Part shown: positions 49,358-60,065 of the stretch, piece by piece
Layout of the letters: each line of letters starts with the position of its first letter
Numbering within the stretch: position 1 is the stretch's first letter
NCBI GenBank assembly: GCA_014529385.2
Contig: CM043944.1
Span: 181,333,304-181,397,303, forward strand
Origin: Adiantum capillus-veneris
Lineage: Eukaryota > Streptophyta > Polypodiopsida > Polypodiales > Pteridaceae
Length of the DNA stretch: 64,000 bases
Reading direction: 5' to 3'
Translations under genes and position numbers: made by a program
Notes under the pieces: model-generated
What the model was told of the DNA's origin: nothing
The model's database searches: none
Seen by the model: the letters and a program-made list of their open reading frames with translations, nothing else

Positions 49358-50087
49358 AATCAATAACTCGTATTGGCCTTCACCTCGCAGCTTGCGCTCT
49401 GTGTTCTCCCATATAGCGCTAGTGAGGTCTTTGATAAAGACACCACTTTCACTAATCTATTGTATGCGACCATCTGCACATGATGAGATTGCCAAAATAC
49501 ATTCTTTACGAATGGTACGCATAATGCTTTTCTTTTGATCTGACGTCATATTTACACTCGAAAATAAAAAATAGCATATCAAATACAAATTCATGGTTGC
49601 ACACTGCACTAACACTCTCACACTATTTTAGGCAAACCCTTAACCACGACTTGAAGACTTTCAGAAATGTGCATGGAAATATTGATAAAAATTGAAAACA
49701 ATCTTCACTTAAAATTGCAATATGTTACACGTGTAAAATGCAGATCAAACAAGTGGTTTATAAGAACTTCATCCAGATCAAACAATACATGTTAACAATC
49801 TGGAACATTTCAGCACACACTGACTTAAAGACTTCAAAAAATTCAGCAAGATTATATTTATTCAGGTTGATAATCATTTTGACTTTAAATGGTATGTTTG
49901 CACGTGTAAAATACAATAAATATGTCATTCATAATAAAATTATCTAGATCTAATAGAACATGTTAAAAATTTAAAACAATTTAAAGTCTCGTGATGTATC
50001 GTGATGTATATATTGTTAATTTTATTTTAGCTCATTTAAAACATTGGAAGTATACAAATCGGGTTAGGAAAATGCAAAGAATGTCTT
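49358..50087. other. AT-rich stretch with diverged repeats
   Basis: No gene. Two related segments (about 49730-49800 and 49900-49970) share CACGTGTAAAATRCA and an ATCTAGATC/ATCCAGATC-AAACATGTTAA core, which suggests an old tandem array. Confidence 0.4.
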
Positions 50088-50508
50088 GCTCTTTAAAAAG
50101 ATAGAAATAAATATTTAACATGCAAATTGTGTTCACACACTTTTCATAGAAATTATGTAAATGTAGCATTCAAAATAGCGATGATAATTGATGCTCTTTA
50201 AAAAGATACAAAAGAATATTTAACATGCAAATTGTGTGCAAATTCTTTTTTACAGAGAATTTATGTAAATGTAATATTCAAAATAGTGATGATACATGCT
50301 CTTTAAAAAGATACAAAAGAATATTTAATATGCAAATTGTGTGCAAATTCTTTTTTACAGAGAGTTTATGTAAATGAAGCATTCAAAATAGCGATAATGC
50401 TTGAGGTCCTTTGAAAAGATAAAAATGAATATTTAAAATACAAATTTGTGTGCAAATACTTTTTTGCATATAATTTATGTAAATGTAGCATTTAAAATAG
50501 TGATGATT
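50088..50508. repeat. Tandem repeat, 4 copies of about 105 bp
   Basis: Units start at 50088, 50192, 50297 and about 50404, with TGCTCTTTAAAAAGATA at the start and TTTATGTAAATGTAGCATTC near the end. The two middle copies are most alike. Confidence 0.9.
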
Positions 50509-50725
50509 GATGAATAAAGCATTCTTTTGAATATGATTAGCCAGTATATAATCTCATATGGGCACTTAAAAACAACAAAATCAAACAATTCAAACATTTA
50601 TATATGAAATACTCTTCACAGCCGTGTTACCGACCAAGTATTTCATATACTTAATACTTAAAAAATTAATTGCACATGCTGTGCGCTCCTTGCCGCACTG
50701 TCGAAGCAAGGGAATTGCCTAACAC
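50509..50725. other. Flank between tandem array and element E
   Basis: AT-rich, then becoming GC-richer near 50680. Nothing recognised. The left edge of element E lies at its right end but cannot be placed exactly. Confidence 0.35.
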
Positions 50726-50911
50726 TGTGTGCGAGCCACAGACGGCTCCAAGCACACAACTAGCTTAACTAGTAAGCTCAAAAGAGGGCAATGGTGTGTC
50801 ACTCACCGCTCTATGCTCCTACCGTGGAGGATTCCTTGCCGCGAAGAAGAAGGAGACGTCGCTACGTCGCACTCAACGGCTTCACCGCCGTCGTGCCGCC
50901 GCAATGCTCGA

Positions 50912-50970
<59 letters not shown>

Positions 50971-51252
50971 CACAAGGAGATGGAGCAAGAGCACCTTTCT
51001 TGCATTGCACAAATGAGAGAATACTACATTTTAGGTTTAGAATGACTTTTATATGGGCTTGTACCATTCATACTTGGGCGCCCATGCTTAGCCAACTAAT
51101 CCCTTGAATGTCCCAGTTAGAGTGCGCCTCTCATCGGCGATCACTCTTACCCTTTTCCTATTGGACCGACAAGCCCGGTACCTGACTCTACCAAATACAT
51201 AATACAAATCCGTCGTAGGTGATGGGGTGTCTGTGAGCCGTGAGGGTTAACA
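50726..51252 (-). repeat. Element E 3' LTR (putative)
   Basis: On the minus strand it starts TGTTAACCCTCACGG after a G-rich tract. The far end is set tentatively at 50726, as the other LTR is outside the window. Contains (CA)n at 50913-50965. Confidence 0.4.
50913..50965. repeat. (CA)n microsatellite
   Basis: About 26 CA units inside the putative element E LTR. Confidence 0.95.
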
Positions 51253-51268
51253 TGCCCCCCTTCTTGAT
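51253..51268 (-). other. Element E polypurine tract
   Basis: The minus strand reads CATCAAGAAGGGGGGCA just before TGTTAACC. Confidence 0.6.
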
Positions 51269-52629
51269 GTAGATTCCGTCCTCGGAAGCTATTGAGTTGA
51301 AGCTCGTTTGTCGAGGTGGAAGAGCATTTGAGATGAATGTCCTTAGCCTTCTTCAATCACTGCAAAATCAAACAACATTGGTACAGTAATTGCATTCTCA
51401 TAATCGATTAAAAAGCATATGCAGTTTTAGGCAGACAAATCGATTGGTAACAGAAATTTAAACAATTTGTCAGCAAATAAACATTAAATTGCAATATAAT
51501 CAAATGCATAAACAGATGTAAAGGTAAAAAATTCAACAAGTCTGGGGTCGCTAATTTAACGGTTGAAAGGCACTAGAGATAGACTATTAATACCATGGGT
51601 AAGCTTCTTAATTTTCTCTGGTTAATTAAGTTGTTTAATCACAAGAGCCAAGTATTTCATGTTCGAGGGCTGACTAGAGGCTATACCTAGAGGACCTTGT
51701 AGTTAAGCTACGATAAAAGGAATTTCTCATGAAATCATCGCCTGACTGATTACCTTTGCTTTGACCCCCCAAAGTCTTTCCACAGTGATTCAATTTTGAT
51801 GTGTGTGCTTATTTTGTATGCCTTGGGTTTTTTGCTTTTGAAGGAAAAGCGCCCACACTGGGAACCTCTAGGGCTCTAGTATCATAGGCGATACATGTGA
51901 GTGGAGTACCAATTTAAGCAGGGATTTCTCTTCCAGCTTAAAAATTTACATTGTGTCACTTTGATATTTTTTGTTTTGTTTGTTTTCATCATTTTAATTT
52001 TGTAGCTTTGGGGGGTCATATAACTCTGATACACCTCCCCAGGCTCATCACACTAGTAAACTCCCTTTATAATACTTAAGCTAAAGGTCAATAGGGTCAA
52101 GCCCACTAGAAAGCCCTAGTACATTTCACACAATGCTGCCTGAATCGGATTAAGAACCTAAGTAACCATTGCTTATTAGGAAGGCATTCCCCATCGTATT
52201 AAGAGAAGATTTCTAACACCTAGCTTGGTCAAACTAGCTTAGTCGGACTGCTTGATTTTTAAACCTAGACAAGTGATTATGACAAAAAATTACATTGAAT
52301 TAAATGTTTGATACTAAGCAAATGCGGTGAATATTAGGCTACCAATCACAATTAAAGCAGACAAACATGGATGCAAAATAGATAGGGGCAATGCTAATGG
52401 ACAAAAAACACCTGTTTGTGTTGATGGTCGTGCTTGATCTGAAGTGTGAACGAGAGAAAGGTTCCATGAAGGTCCAAATCCTATCAATAGCAACACGCTC
52501 GTGTACACACTAGGAAACAAAAGAAATACCTCCAGGAGGCACATTAGTGGGAAAAGGTACCAACACTTATTGAACACAACAAAAAACATAAGGAACCATA
52601 ACCTAATTATTTGCACTCCCTCTAGAGAG
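51269..52629 (-). other. Element E 3' untranslated region
   Basis: About 1.36 kb with no long open frame, between the small acidic ORF and the polypurine tract. Long 3' regions are common in large gypsy elements. Confidence 0.45.
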
Positions 52630-53052
52630 TCAAGGGAATAGGATATTGTAGAGGTTGGGGGGAAACCCTAAGGCTAAACCCCTATCCTCGTCATCGAGAT
52701 AAACAAAGTCATCATCGATGAGACCATATGTGCCATCCGTGTAGTCCTGTAAATTTTCTTCTTCATTATAGGTGCCCATGTTTACTAAGAAGGTCACTAG
52801 ACGCCTATAGTCATCTTGGTCAAAAGGGTAGGCTTGTGCAATGGGAGAAATGCTCTCTACTAAGTATGGATCAGACGTGGTCAAGAGACGTATCAGCCAT
52901 TCTAACTCCTCAAAATTCCTCTCACATGCTAGCGTACCTATCAAATCCCATTCACATGCAAGTATTGGAAAGACCATGTGAAATATTTGTGAAAAGTAAC
53001 GAGGGTACCTCTCACCCAAGGCAGGAGTGGATGACTCTAGCGTACTAGCCAT
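52630..53052 (-). CDS. Small acidic ORF downstream of element E pol, function unknown
   Basis: Start chosen at the ATG 53052-53050 (140 residues), because an upstream in-frame Met at 53088 lies in a less protein-like leader. The protein is acidic, with Y-P-R-Y-F-S-Q-I-F near the start, a hydrophobic H-M-V-F-P-I-L-A-C-E-W stretch, Leu-rich helices and a D-D-D-F-V-Y-L-D-D-E-D tail. No signal peptide or clear membrane span. It is fully open although neighbouring element genes carry lesions. A TATA-like box lies about 140 bases upstream on the same strand. I do not recognise the family; it could be an accessory retroelement gene or a captured host fragment. Confidence 0.45.
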   Translation of the reverse strand: MASTLESSTPALGERYPRYFSQIFHMVFPILACEWDLIGTLACERNFEELEWLIRLLTTSDPYLVESISPIAQAYPFDQDDYRRLVTFLVNMGTYNEEENLQDYTDGTYGLIDDDFVYLDDEDRGLALGFPPNLYNILFP

Positions 53053-53640
53053 ATCTGTACACGCAAATAGATGATGGTTAGAGTGCAAATATTACAAGGG
53101 TCGTGTTCTTGTGCATAATTTGTTTTTATGATTTTGTGTTATGGCTCTTGCTCTTTTACTTTTTTATCTTGTTTTTGTGAGTATAAGGCTTTATATATAC
53201 ATTCCCTAAGATTGGAGATTAAGAGGTCAGGGAGAAAGGTTGAGAGGGAAGCAAGTGAATAGTGGATGTCCACAAACACTCCCCCCTTCCTTGGGTAGAT
53301 CATACCGTTTGAAATGATGTCGTCACCCTTTGAAACCAGTTGTTCCAAGTTGTTATAGGTGAAGATTTTTGCCAGTAGTTTTCTGTTACCTTAGGTGCCT
53401 CGTCGAGTTGCAAGGGTGGTAAGGTACTCTCCCAGGATCGAACTTGAAGTGGTTCATCAAGTGATTCTTAAACACTGGAAGGTGTGGATTCCTTTGTAGC
53501 TTCATGGAGGTCCACTATTGTAGGTGGAGGCTGTGTAGAGGGTTTTACCTCTATGGATGTATTACATGAGGAGCTAGAAGCTTCATGGAACTCCCCCCTT
53601 CCTGAGCTAGGTGGAATAAATTGGTTTTGCCTTGGAGCCC
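53053..53640 (-). other. Spacer upstream of the acidic ORF
   Basis: Between the W-V-P-K module and the acidic ORF. The minus strand has only short open pieces. Holds the TATA-like box at 53189-53199. Confidence 0.4.
53189..53199 (-). promoter_or_regulatory. TATA-like box upstream of the acidic ORF
   Basis: The minus strand reads TATATATAAAG. A start site about 30 bases downstream would give a 5' leader of about 110 bases before the ATG at 53052. This raises the possibility of a separate transcript. Confidence 0.35.
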
Positions 53641-54102
53641 AAACTTACTCTGGACTAGGTGTGTAGCATTCTGTGATCTTTCCCTTCCCACGGTCTGCCA
53701 TTGGCTTTAACGTTACACTGTTTGACTCATATGGGTTTGTTGTCGATAGGGAAGGACACATTTTACGTTTAGGTACCCAAATTTGCTCATTTCCATCATA
53801 GTAGCCTTGGGCTTCTAATAGTCGTTTTGGAATCCGTCATGATTTGGTCTTGACTCTCCTAGAGCGCGCTCTTGGTTTTCCAGGGAAATTTTTTCTTGGA
53901 ATGGATGGGAGGGTTGAGGTAGTTGGAAGTAAGGCCTTGGGGACCCATTGATATGTACTCGTAGGTCGTGTAGGTTGAGTCATGCAATATTACTACTTGC
54001 TGCAACTACAAGTGTTGAAGTGCTAGGTTCATGGGTAGCCGGCAAAGACAAGTTAACCACCTTGGCTTGTGAATGTTGGCTATCGTTCAACTTTGCGAGC
54101 GT
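53641..54102 (-). pseudogene. Element E: basic segment with Y-x-G-N-x-x-I-W-V-P-K module
   Basis: Downstream of the dead protease the minus strand reads Y-Q-W-V-P-K, a basic P-R-A-R-S-R-R-V-K stretch, then Q-G-Y-Y-D-G-N-E-Q-I-W-V-P-K and a Ser/Pro-rich end. One TGA lies between the basic stretch and the second motif. Spacing and sequence match the end of the element A frame 17055-16564 (Y-Q-P-K, R-K-K-R-K-V-K, Y-Y-G-G-N-I-Q-I-W-V-P-K). Function unknown. Confidence 0.55.
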
Positions 54103-54486
54103 TTACAACGTAGGTGACTTTGCTTGAATGATAGGGGTAAGAGTCGGTGGTCGCGTCGTGACACTACCAGTATCCCAATCAATAGTGCATTTGGTTGCCA
54201 ACATCCACGTGCGTCCCAGGTTTACGTTGCCTTCCATAGCTCCTGCGGGCATGACTAGAAACCTCTGCCCTATGCTTTCATTGTCATAGACAACAGGGGT
54301 TTGAAGGACTCCAAGAATAGCAGTTTTCTTTTTATTAATGCCCTTGACTTGCATCGTACTCGGGGATAGGGTCGGTTTCCCTAATTGACACCAAACTCCA
54401 TAGGATAACAAATTGTGTTTAGCTCTCGTATCTAATAAGGCATTGTATAGTACTTTCCCATAGGGGCTATTTAGCTCAATTGGGTA
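54103..54486 (-). pseudogene. Element E: second, inactive retropepsin-like domain
   Basis: Follows integrase in the same frame after a single TGA (54489-54487). It reads I-E-L-N, then L-L-D-T-R-A-K-H-N-L-L-S, W-x3-G-K-P-x-L, V-M-P-A-G-A-M and N-L-G-R-T-W-M: the order of a retropepsin, but with Arg in place of the active-site Gly. Protease activity is therefore unlikely. The element already has a standard protease between gag and RT. The same kind of domain is in element A (18055-17264). Confidence 0.65.
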
Positions 54487-54945
54487 TCATAGGGGTGGCT
54501 CAGATTCTAATGAGTCCTCATCTGTGTCCTCGAAAAATGCTTGCGTGATTCCCAGATTAGCCTCTCGTTGGCGTCTAAGACGTTGTTGTCGTTCTCGAGC
54601 CTCAACTCTTGCTTGGATTTTTCTAAGCTCTGCTTGTTCCTTGGCAGCCTTCTTTTGATGGATGGCTTGCAACTCTTCCTGGCTTAGAGGATCATAATAT
54701 CTTTTGAATTTACTCCCATTAAGGAATCCAATGGTTTCAACTCCATCTAGAGTCTCCACACGAATGGTACCTTGCGGGGTAATTTCACACACTCGATATG
54801 GTCCCTTACCAACGTATTTCAATTTCTTCTTTTCATTACGTACCCCGTACATAAGAACTTTATCACTAACCTTGATGTATTTATCTTTTAAATGGCTATC
54901 AAACCACTTCTTTCTCCTATCCTTCTCCACTAGAGCATTTCGCAC
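54487..54945 (-). pseudogene. Element E: integrase C-terminal region and charged tail
   Basis: Open frame of 152 codons. It has a K-V-L-M-Y-G-V-R-N and G-K-G-P-Y-R-V SH3-like fold typical of the gypsy integrase end, then a long Glu/Arg/Gln helical tail (Q-A-E-L-R-K-I-Q-A-R-V-E-A-R-E) and an acidic end. Likely coiled-coil. The upstream part of integrase (to 55185) is joined through frameshifted sequence at 54946-55200. Confidence 0.8.
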
Positions 54946-55184
54946 AGCTAATTGCCTCTCTTCATCTAGCCTTTCCAGGATATATAATCGCTCAAACTAA
55001 GAGGTTACCATCCCAACCTTCTTGAGAAGCTACTCAAAGACTAGGAATGACAAACTCCCATGGCATAACTGCTTCTTGGCCATACACCATCTTAAACGGT
55101 GTGCAATTAATAACAACTTTATACGCAGTACGGTAAGCCCATAAAGCTGATGTAAGCTTTAGGTCCCAATCAGTGCGATGAGCC

Positions 55185-56390
55185 TCAAGTCTTTGTCAAA
55201 ATGGAGATGAGAGTTTTGTTGGTACTCTCAGCTTGGCCATTTGCTTGGGGATAATAGGGTGTAGACTTGTGGTGAGATATCATGAAGTTTGATGTGAGTT
55301 CTTTTATTACTTCATTTATAAAATGAGTTCCATTGTCACTCACAAGTTCAAAGGGGCATCCAAAACGTGTGATAATGTTCTCAAAGAGGAACTTAGCTGT
55401 TGTTTTTGCATCCGCCTTTCGTGTTGCTTTTGCTTCGGCCCATTTAGTTACATAGTCGGTAGCCACAATGATATATTGTGATTGCGTGTTACGTGCAGCC
55501 GGACTAATCGGTCCTACAAAGTCTAAGCCCCACTTTTCAAATGGTTGGGTTACCTTGATGGGATGTAGAGGCATCCTATCCCTTCTTTGTGGCTTCTTGA
55601 AGCGTTGGCATTCATCACATCCCTTTGCAAAAAGTGATGCATCCTTAAACAGAGTCGGCCACCAATAGCCTGACTGTAAGATCTTTCGGGCAGTCAACTT
55701 TCCTGAAAAGTGACCACCAGCTACGCCCATGTGTGCCTCTTGTAGAACATATAAATACTCATCCTCGCGGGCACAACGTCTAAGAACATCATCTTTTCCT
55801 CTCTTATAGAGAGTTACAGCCAGTAAGCAATAGGGTTCGCATTCCTTGATTAATTTTCGAGCTATATCTTTTTGCAGCTCTTTGGCTGGAAAACCATTAA
55901 CTAAGAAGTTAACAATATTTTCACTCCATTCAGGCATTGTCTCAACAATGAACAAAGGAGTATCAGGCAATTCATCATCAAACCCCGTAGGAGCTTCGCC
56001 ATTAGGGATATGAGATAAATGATCCGCCATGACATGTTTCCTCCCAGGCCTCACAACAACGGTGAAATCAAACTCAAGAAGAATTAACAACCATCGTGTA
56101 ATTCGACTTGTGGAACACGGCTTGTTTACCAAATATAGCAATGCTTGATGATCAACATAAAACACAAACTTGGTAGCAAGAAGGTAATAGCGAAATTTGT
56201 TTACTGCGTAAATCATAGCTAGACCTTCGCGCTCTGTAGTAGTGTAGTTCATCTCGGCATCATTTAATTGGCGACTTGCAAAGCTAATAGGGTAGTCCAA
56301 TTTATGTTCTCCTGGTTGAGTTAGAACACACCCAATAGCAAAGTTTGATGCATCAATATGCACATGAAAAGGTACATTCCAATCAGGTGT
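55185..56390 (-). pseudogene. Element E: RNase H and integrase core
   Basis: Minus-strand frame 56363-55185 (392 codons), in frame with RT before it across TGA 56393-56391. RNase H: H-I-D-A-S-N-F-A-I-G, T-T-E-R-E-G-L-A-M and Y-V-D-H-Q-A-L. Integrase: the H-x6-G-G-H-F zinc end with C-D-E-C, catalytic Asp in G-L-D-F-V-G-P-I, second Asp in V-S-D-N-G-T-H-F, and Glu in G-Q-A-E-S-T-N-K. A frameshift at about 55190-55200 ends the frame. Confidence 0.93.
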
Positions 56391-57842
56391 TCATAGGATT
56401 GGAGCACTTGTTAGGGCCTTCTTTAATAACTCATAAGATTGATGACATTCTTCCGTCCAATGAAACTCGATAAGAAGCTTGTACAATGGACGCGCTATCT
56501 CAGCAAAGTTTAAAATAAACCTTCGATAATAACCAACATGGCCCATAAATCTTTGAACTCCTTTATAGTTCGTAGGTGGTGGCAAATCAGCAATGGATTT
56601 AATCTTACTCTCATCTGTGGATATCCCGTTCTTGGACACTATATGCCCTAGAATGACTCCATGCTTAACCCAAAATTGGCATTTAAAAGGGTTCAATGAG
56701 ATGCGATAAAATCTGCACCTTTCAAATATTTTTCGTAGATATAGCAAATACTTCTCCCAAGAAGAATAAACACAAAGGTCGTCTAAGAAAGCTTCACAAA
56801 ACTCCCTTAGAAATTCTTTGAACGTAGTGTTTATTAATCGTTGGAATGTAGCAGGGGCATTTGTTAAGCCAAAAGCCATAACACGAAATGCAAACACTCC
56901 AAACTCTGTGATAAAAGCAGTTTTAGCTTGGTCCTCTAATGCAATTGTGATTTGATTATAACCAGAGTACCCATCTAAAAAGCTATAAGCTTCCTTGCCC
57001 ACAACTCTTTCAAGAACATGTTCTGAATATGGCAAGGGATAATGATCTCTCTTAGTAGCTGCATTAACTTTCTTGAGGTCCACGCACACTCTTAGTTTCC
57101 CATTCTTTTTTGGCACAATGACTATTGGAGAAACCCATTCTGAGTGCTCAATAGGGTATATGAATCCACATTGGATAAGTTTTTCAATCTCCTCTTGTAC
57201 AATTTTGGCATACTTAGGATTCATTGGATAGGGTCTTTCTTGGACGGGTTTAGCAATGTTGATCATGGGAATTGTATGTTGCACCACAGAAGGTGGAACG
57301 CCCTTCATGTCATGATATGTCCAAGCAAAGATATCCTTGTATTCCTTGAGGAGCTCCTTAAGTACAACCTCTTCAGTTTCAGTAAGGTCTTGAGCAATAA
57401 AGTCTGGTTTAGACTCCTCACCCGGTTCTGCTAATTCTATCTCTTTAACTACTGCTGGACCATCATAGACTCCACTGCTTCCATTGGTAGGTATTCGTTG
57501 GGCTTTGGCATACACAACCTTTCGCTCCCCCGTGGTATAAGATTTAAAATTTTCAGGAGCCGTATGTAAGTCAGCAGGCTCTTGTCCTGACGGAGACCTT
57601 TCTTTTAGTTCTGCCTCCTTTTGTTGTTGTGCTAACTCTCGATTTTGACGTCTTCTTATAGTTCGACTCAATTTCGGCTCTGTAACCTCCAATTGAGCGA
57701 GGTCAATGCGTCGCGGGCTGCACCACATGACACTCTGGAGATGTTCACCCCAATTGTCTACTAGCTTTTGATGAGCATCACATGCCCCTAGATAGCTAAG
57801 CCATTCTGCAGTAGATCTTTCCTTGTTTATCCTAGCTCTCAC
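56391..57842 (-). pseudogene. Element E: linker and reverse transcriptase
   Basis: Open frame of 483 codons. Residues 1-150 are a charged linker (Q-N-R-E-L-A-Q-Q-Q-K-E-A-E-L). RT follows with W-V-S-P-I-V-I-V-P-K-K-N-G (236-248), the first catalytic Asp in F-L-D-G-Y-S-G-Y (290) and F-L-D-D (352-355), then the connection to RNase H. It lacks an ATG at its start: it opens with GTG and lies in the -1 frame relative to the protease frame, with about 45 bases of shared open sequence. The only lesion is the TGA at 56393-56391. Confidence 0.94.
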
Positions 57843-59125
57843 ATTTGCTCGATATCGTCGCCTCTTATATGAACTTTGTTCTTGTTAAGGTTTTGATTTT
57901 GGTAAATGTTTGAACTCGACTCGCCTGATAGGTCTTCGCTTGTATCTTCTTCACTCTCATATAAATTACCATAGATGGTCGTACTAGGCCTTGAGTGTTT
58001 AGTTTCTATACTTGGTTCACTCGATGTTTCCTCAGGTTCTGAATCCATTTCTCCCTGAGATTCCGTTTCTGATGTGTATTGGCCTGAAGCCTTTGAGGAA
58101 TCATCAGTTTCACTCTCAGGTAGGTGTGCCTCTTTCTTATCATCGGATGTTACATGCGCTACACCTAACATGTTTACTGGTGCAATGTGTGGTATCTCTT
58201 CCCCATCTGGTGTTACCCAGGTTGTTCCTCTAGCTCCCCATCTATCTATAGTTGCCGCTAGGTGTACCCAATCGACATTGTCTGACTCAGCCATTCCGGG
58301 TAGGATATCCATATAAGGAGAGTTCTCCCCAATATCCGTGTCTTCGTTACACGTGTAACAATACTGTAATGGAGCTGAGTGAATTGTTGTGTCTGATTGA
58401 TTATCAATGATGAATTTATTTCCTAGAGGATGCGTTCGACCACTTAAAAGATCAACTCGAATGACAGAGTCTTTGAACTGTAAGTAGACGTGATTTTTGG
58501 ACCAGTCATGCACCATTTTTGCTTCCCTCATGAATGGACGCCCTAAGATCATCTCAAATGACATAGGATACTTGGAAAAATCCATAACAATGAAAGTGTG
58601 CCTTACCTTATGTCCCAAGACCTTGATCCTGAGATCCTTTAGCATTCCAATAGGCGTAACAATAGATCCATTAGCCATTTTTACCACTACGCTTGTGGCT
58701 TCAAGGTGAGGTCTCCCCATAGACTCCCAACAACTCTTTGTCACCATGCTGACTCCCGTACCACCGTCAAGGACCCCCTTTACAGTTAATCCTTTAGTAG
58801 TGATTGGTAGAGTAGCATTAGATTCATCACCTTCAAAGTATTGCCCCAACTTGTTAACGGGTATTTCAATTACAGATTCATTTCCCGCTAGGTCAGATGG
58901 TGGTGCTAAATGTTCCTCATCATTCATTACCGAGTCAGGTTTGTTCATATGTGCAAATTGTGGTAATCCGGCCTGTAATTCTCCATTGAGAAACGCTCGT
59001 AGTGCTAGGAATAATTCTGGATCTCCGTATAACTTAGATATGATAGTCGTCGTATTTTTGAGGACATGAAATCCATCAACTTGGAAACATTTAATGGCAT
59101 CTTGTGGGACATAGGACCCTGACAA
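57839..59125 (-). CDS. Element E: aspartic protease and acidic linker
   Basis: Open frame of 428 codons. A retropepsin spans about residues 100-230: V-L-D-G-G-T-G-V-S-M-V at the active site (a D-G-G variant), then M-A-N-G-S-I-V-T-P-I-G and M-I-L-G-R-P-F-M-R. After it comes a long acidic Ser/Glu/Thr linker. Cuts the Gag-Pol precursor in this family. Upstream, 59322-59005 holds an overlapping short frame that probably belongs to the Gag-protease linker. The frame ends ATG-TGA, where RT takes over in the -1 frame. No lesion inside, but the surrounding polyprotein is broken. Confidence 0.8.
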   Translation of the reverse strand: MSGSYVPQDAIKCFQVDGFHVLKNTTTIISKLYGDPELFLALRAFLNGELQAGLPQFAHMNKPDSVMNDEEHLAPPSDLAGNESVIEIPVNKLGQYFEGDESNATLPITTKGLTVKGVLDGGTGVSMVTKSCWESMGRPHLEATSVVVKMANGSIVTPIGMLKDLRIKVLGHKVRHTFIVMDFSKYPMSFEMILGRPFMREAKMVHDWSKNHVYLQFKDSVIRVDLLSGRTHPLGNKFIIDNQSDTTIHSAPLQYCYTCNEDTDIGENSPYMDILPGMAESDNVDWVHLAATIDRWGARGTTWVTPDGEEIPHIAPVNMLGVAHVTSDDKKEAHLPESETDDSSKASGQYTSETESQGEMDSEPEETSSEPSIETKHSRPSTTIYGNLYESEEDTSEDLSGESSSNIYQNQNLNKNKVHIRGDDIEQM

Positions 59126-59352
59126 GAGAATGGTGAAGATGGAATCTCCACTTCCTCAAGGGGGTCGGGTATTCCCTCACCAAACATTCTCTCTAGTAGT
59201 AAAGGTGTGTGTCCACTTTCAGATGTCCTACCCTCACTCTCTTCCCAAATGATACTGGGTATAGCTAACGGCCTGTAGTTCTTGTGAGGTTGAACTTGTG
59301 TGGGAAACACTGTGTTCGACATCTAGATATGTTTGGGTTCAGGTTCTAATTT

Positions 59353-60065
59353 TCATTGAGTTTCTTCCACCAAACCCCTCAGTTGTTGGACTCGTTCAAT
59401 TTCCACTGTTGGGTTTGGATAGGTTCCAATCTTTGTCTTGCAATCCTCATTTTTTGTCTCTCGTGGCTTATCTTGGGGGTTCGCAACTGGGTGGTTTAAC
59501 TTTGAATACTCTTTTGGTGTTCGTCGTAATTCCCTCTCGTGATCCTCCTCACTGGCTTTTTCCTTTGTAGTAACAGTTTTGGTCTCCGTGGTCTCTATCG
59601 AATCTGAGTCATCCTCAGGGTCATTCATATACACGGGATCCTCTCCTGTCCCTATGTTAGTCTTTGAACTAGGTTTTGAGCTAGAAGCATTAAGGGATTT
59701 CTTTCTTCGTGTTTTCTTCTTTCTCGCTCGGCCAATGGATGCAACATCTCTCTCTTCGAGGATGTAATTTTGCTTTTGGAGCATCGACCGTGTGAGTGCA
59801 TTCACTGGTGCTATGTTTATAGTTGGTGGTGTCCCATCAACAATCTCTATTAAGTTCAATGGTGTGATTTTCGGTGCGTTTGGATTGTTAGGACACTGTG
59901 CGATCAAATGATCTATGCCACAACGATTACAAGTGAGTATTGGCATTGCCAATGCACTCCCTTGACTTGTTTGCATTAGTGCAGCATTCTTTTGCATTCT
60001 AATGGGGCACTCAGCTACTCGATGTGGTCCACCACATTCGTAGCACTGAAGAGGTGGTCTCCTGC
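59353..60065 (-). pseudogene. Element E: nucleocapsid knuckles and linker
   Basis: Minus-strand frame about 60065-59353. Two knuckles of the C-x2-C-x3-H-x4-C kind: C-Y-E-C-G-G-P-H-R-V-A-E-C (about 60005-60045) and C-N-R-C-G-I-D-H-L-I-A-Q-C (about 59895-59935). A Ser/Lys/Glu-rich linker follows, with K-K-K-T-R-R-K-K-S. In a different frame from the preceding block, so a frameshift lies near 60060. Confidence 0.75.

Noticed and set aside
50729-51107. Possible CRISPR-like or repeat array with regular spacing
   Set aside because: It is a simple (CA)n microsatellite with no spacers; plants lack CRISPR arrays.
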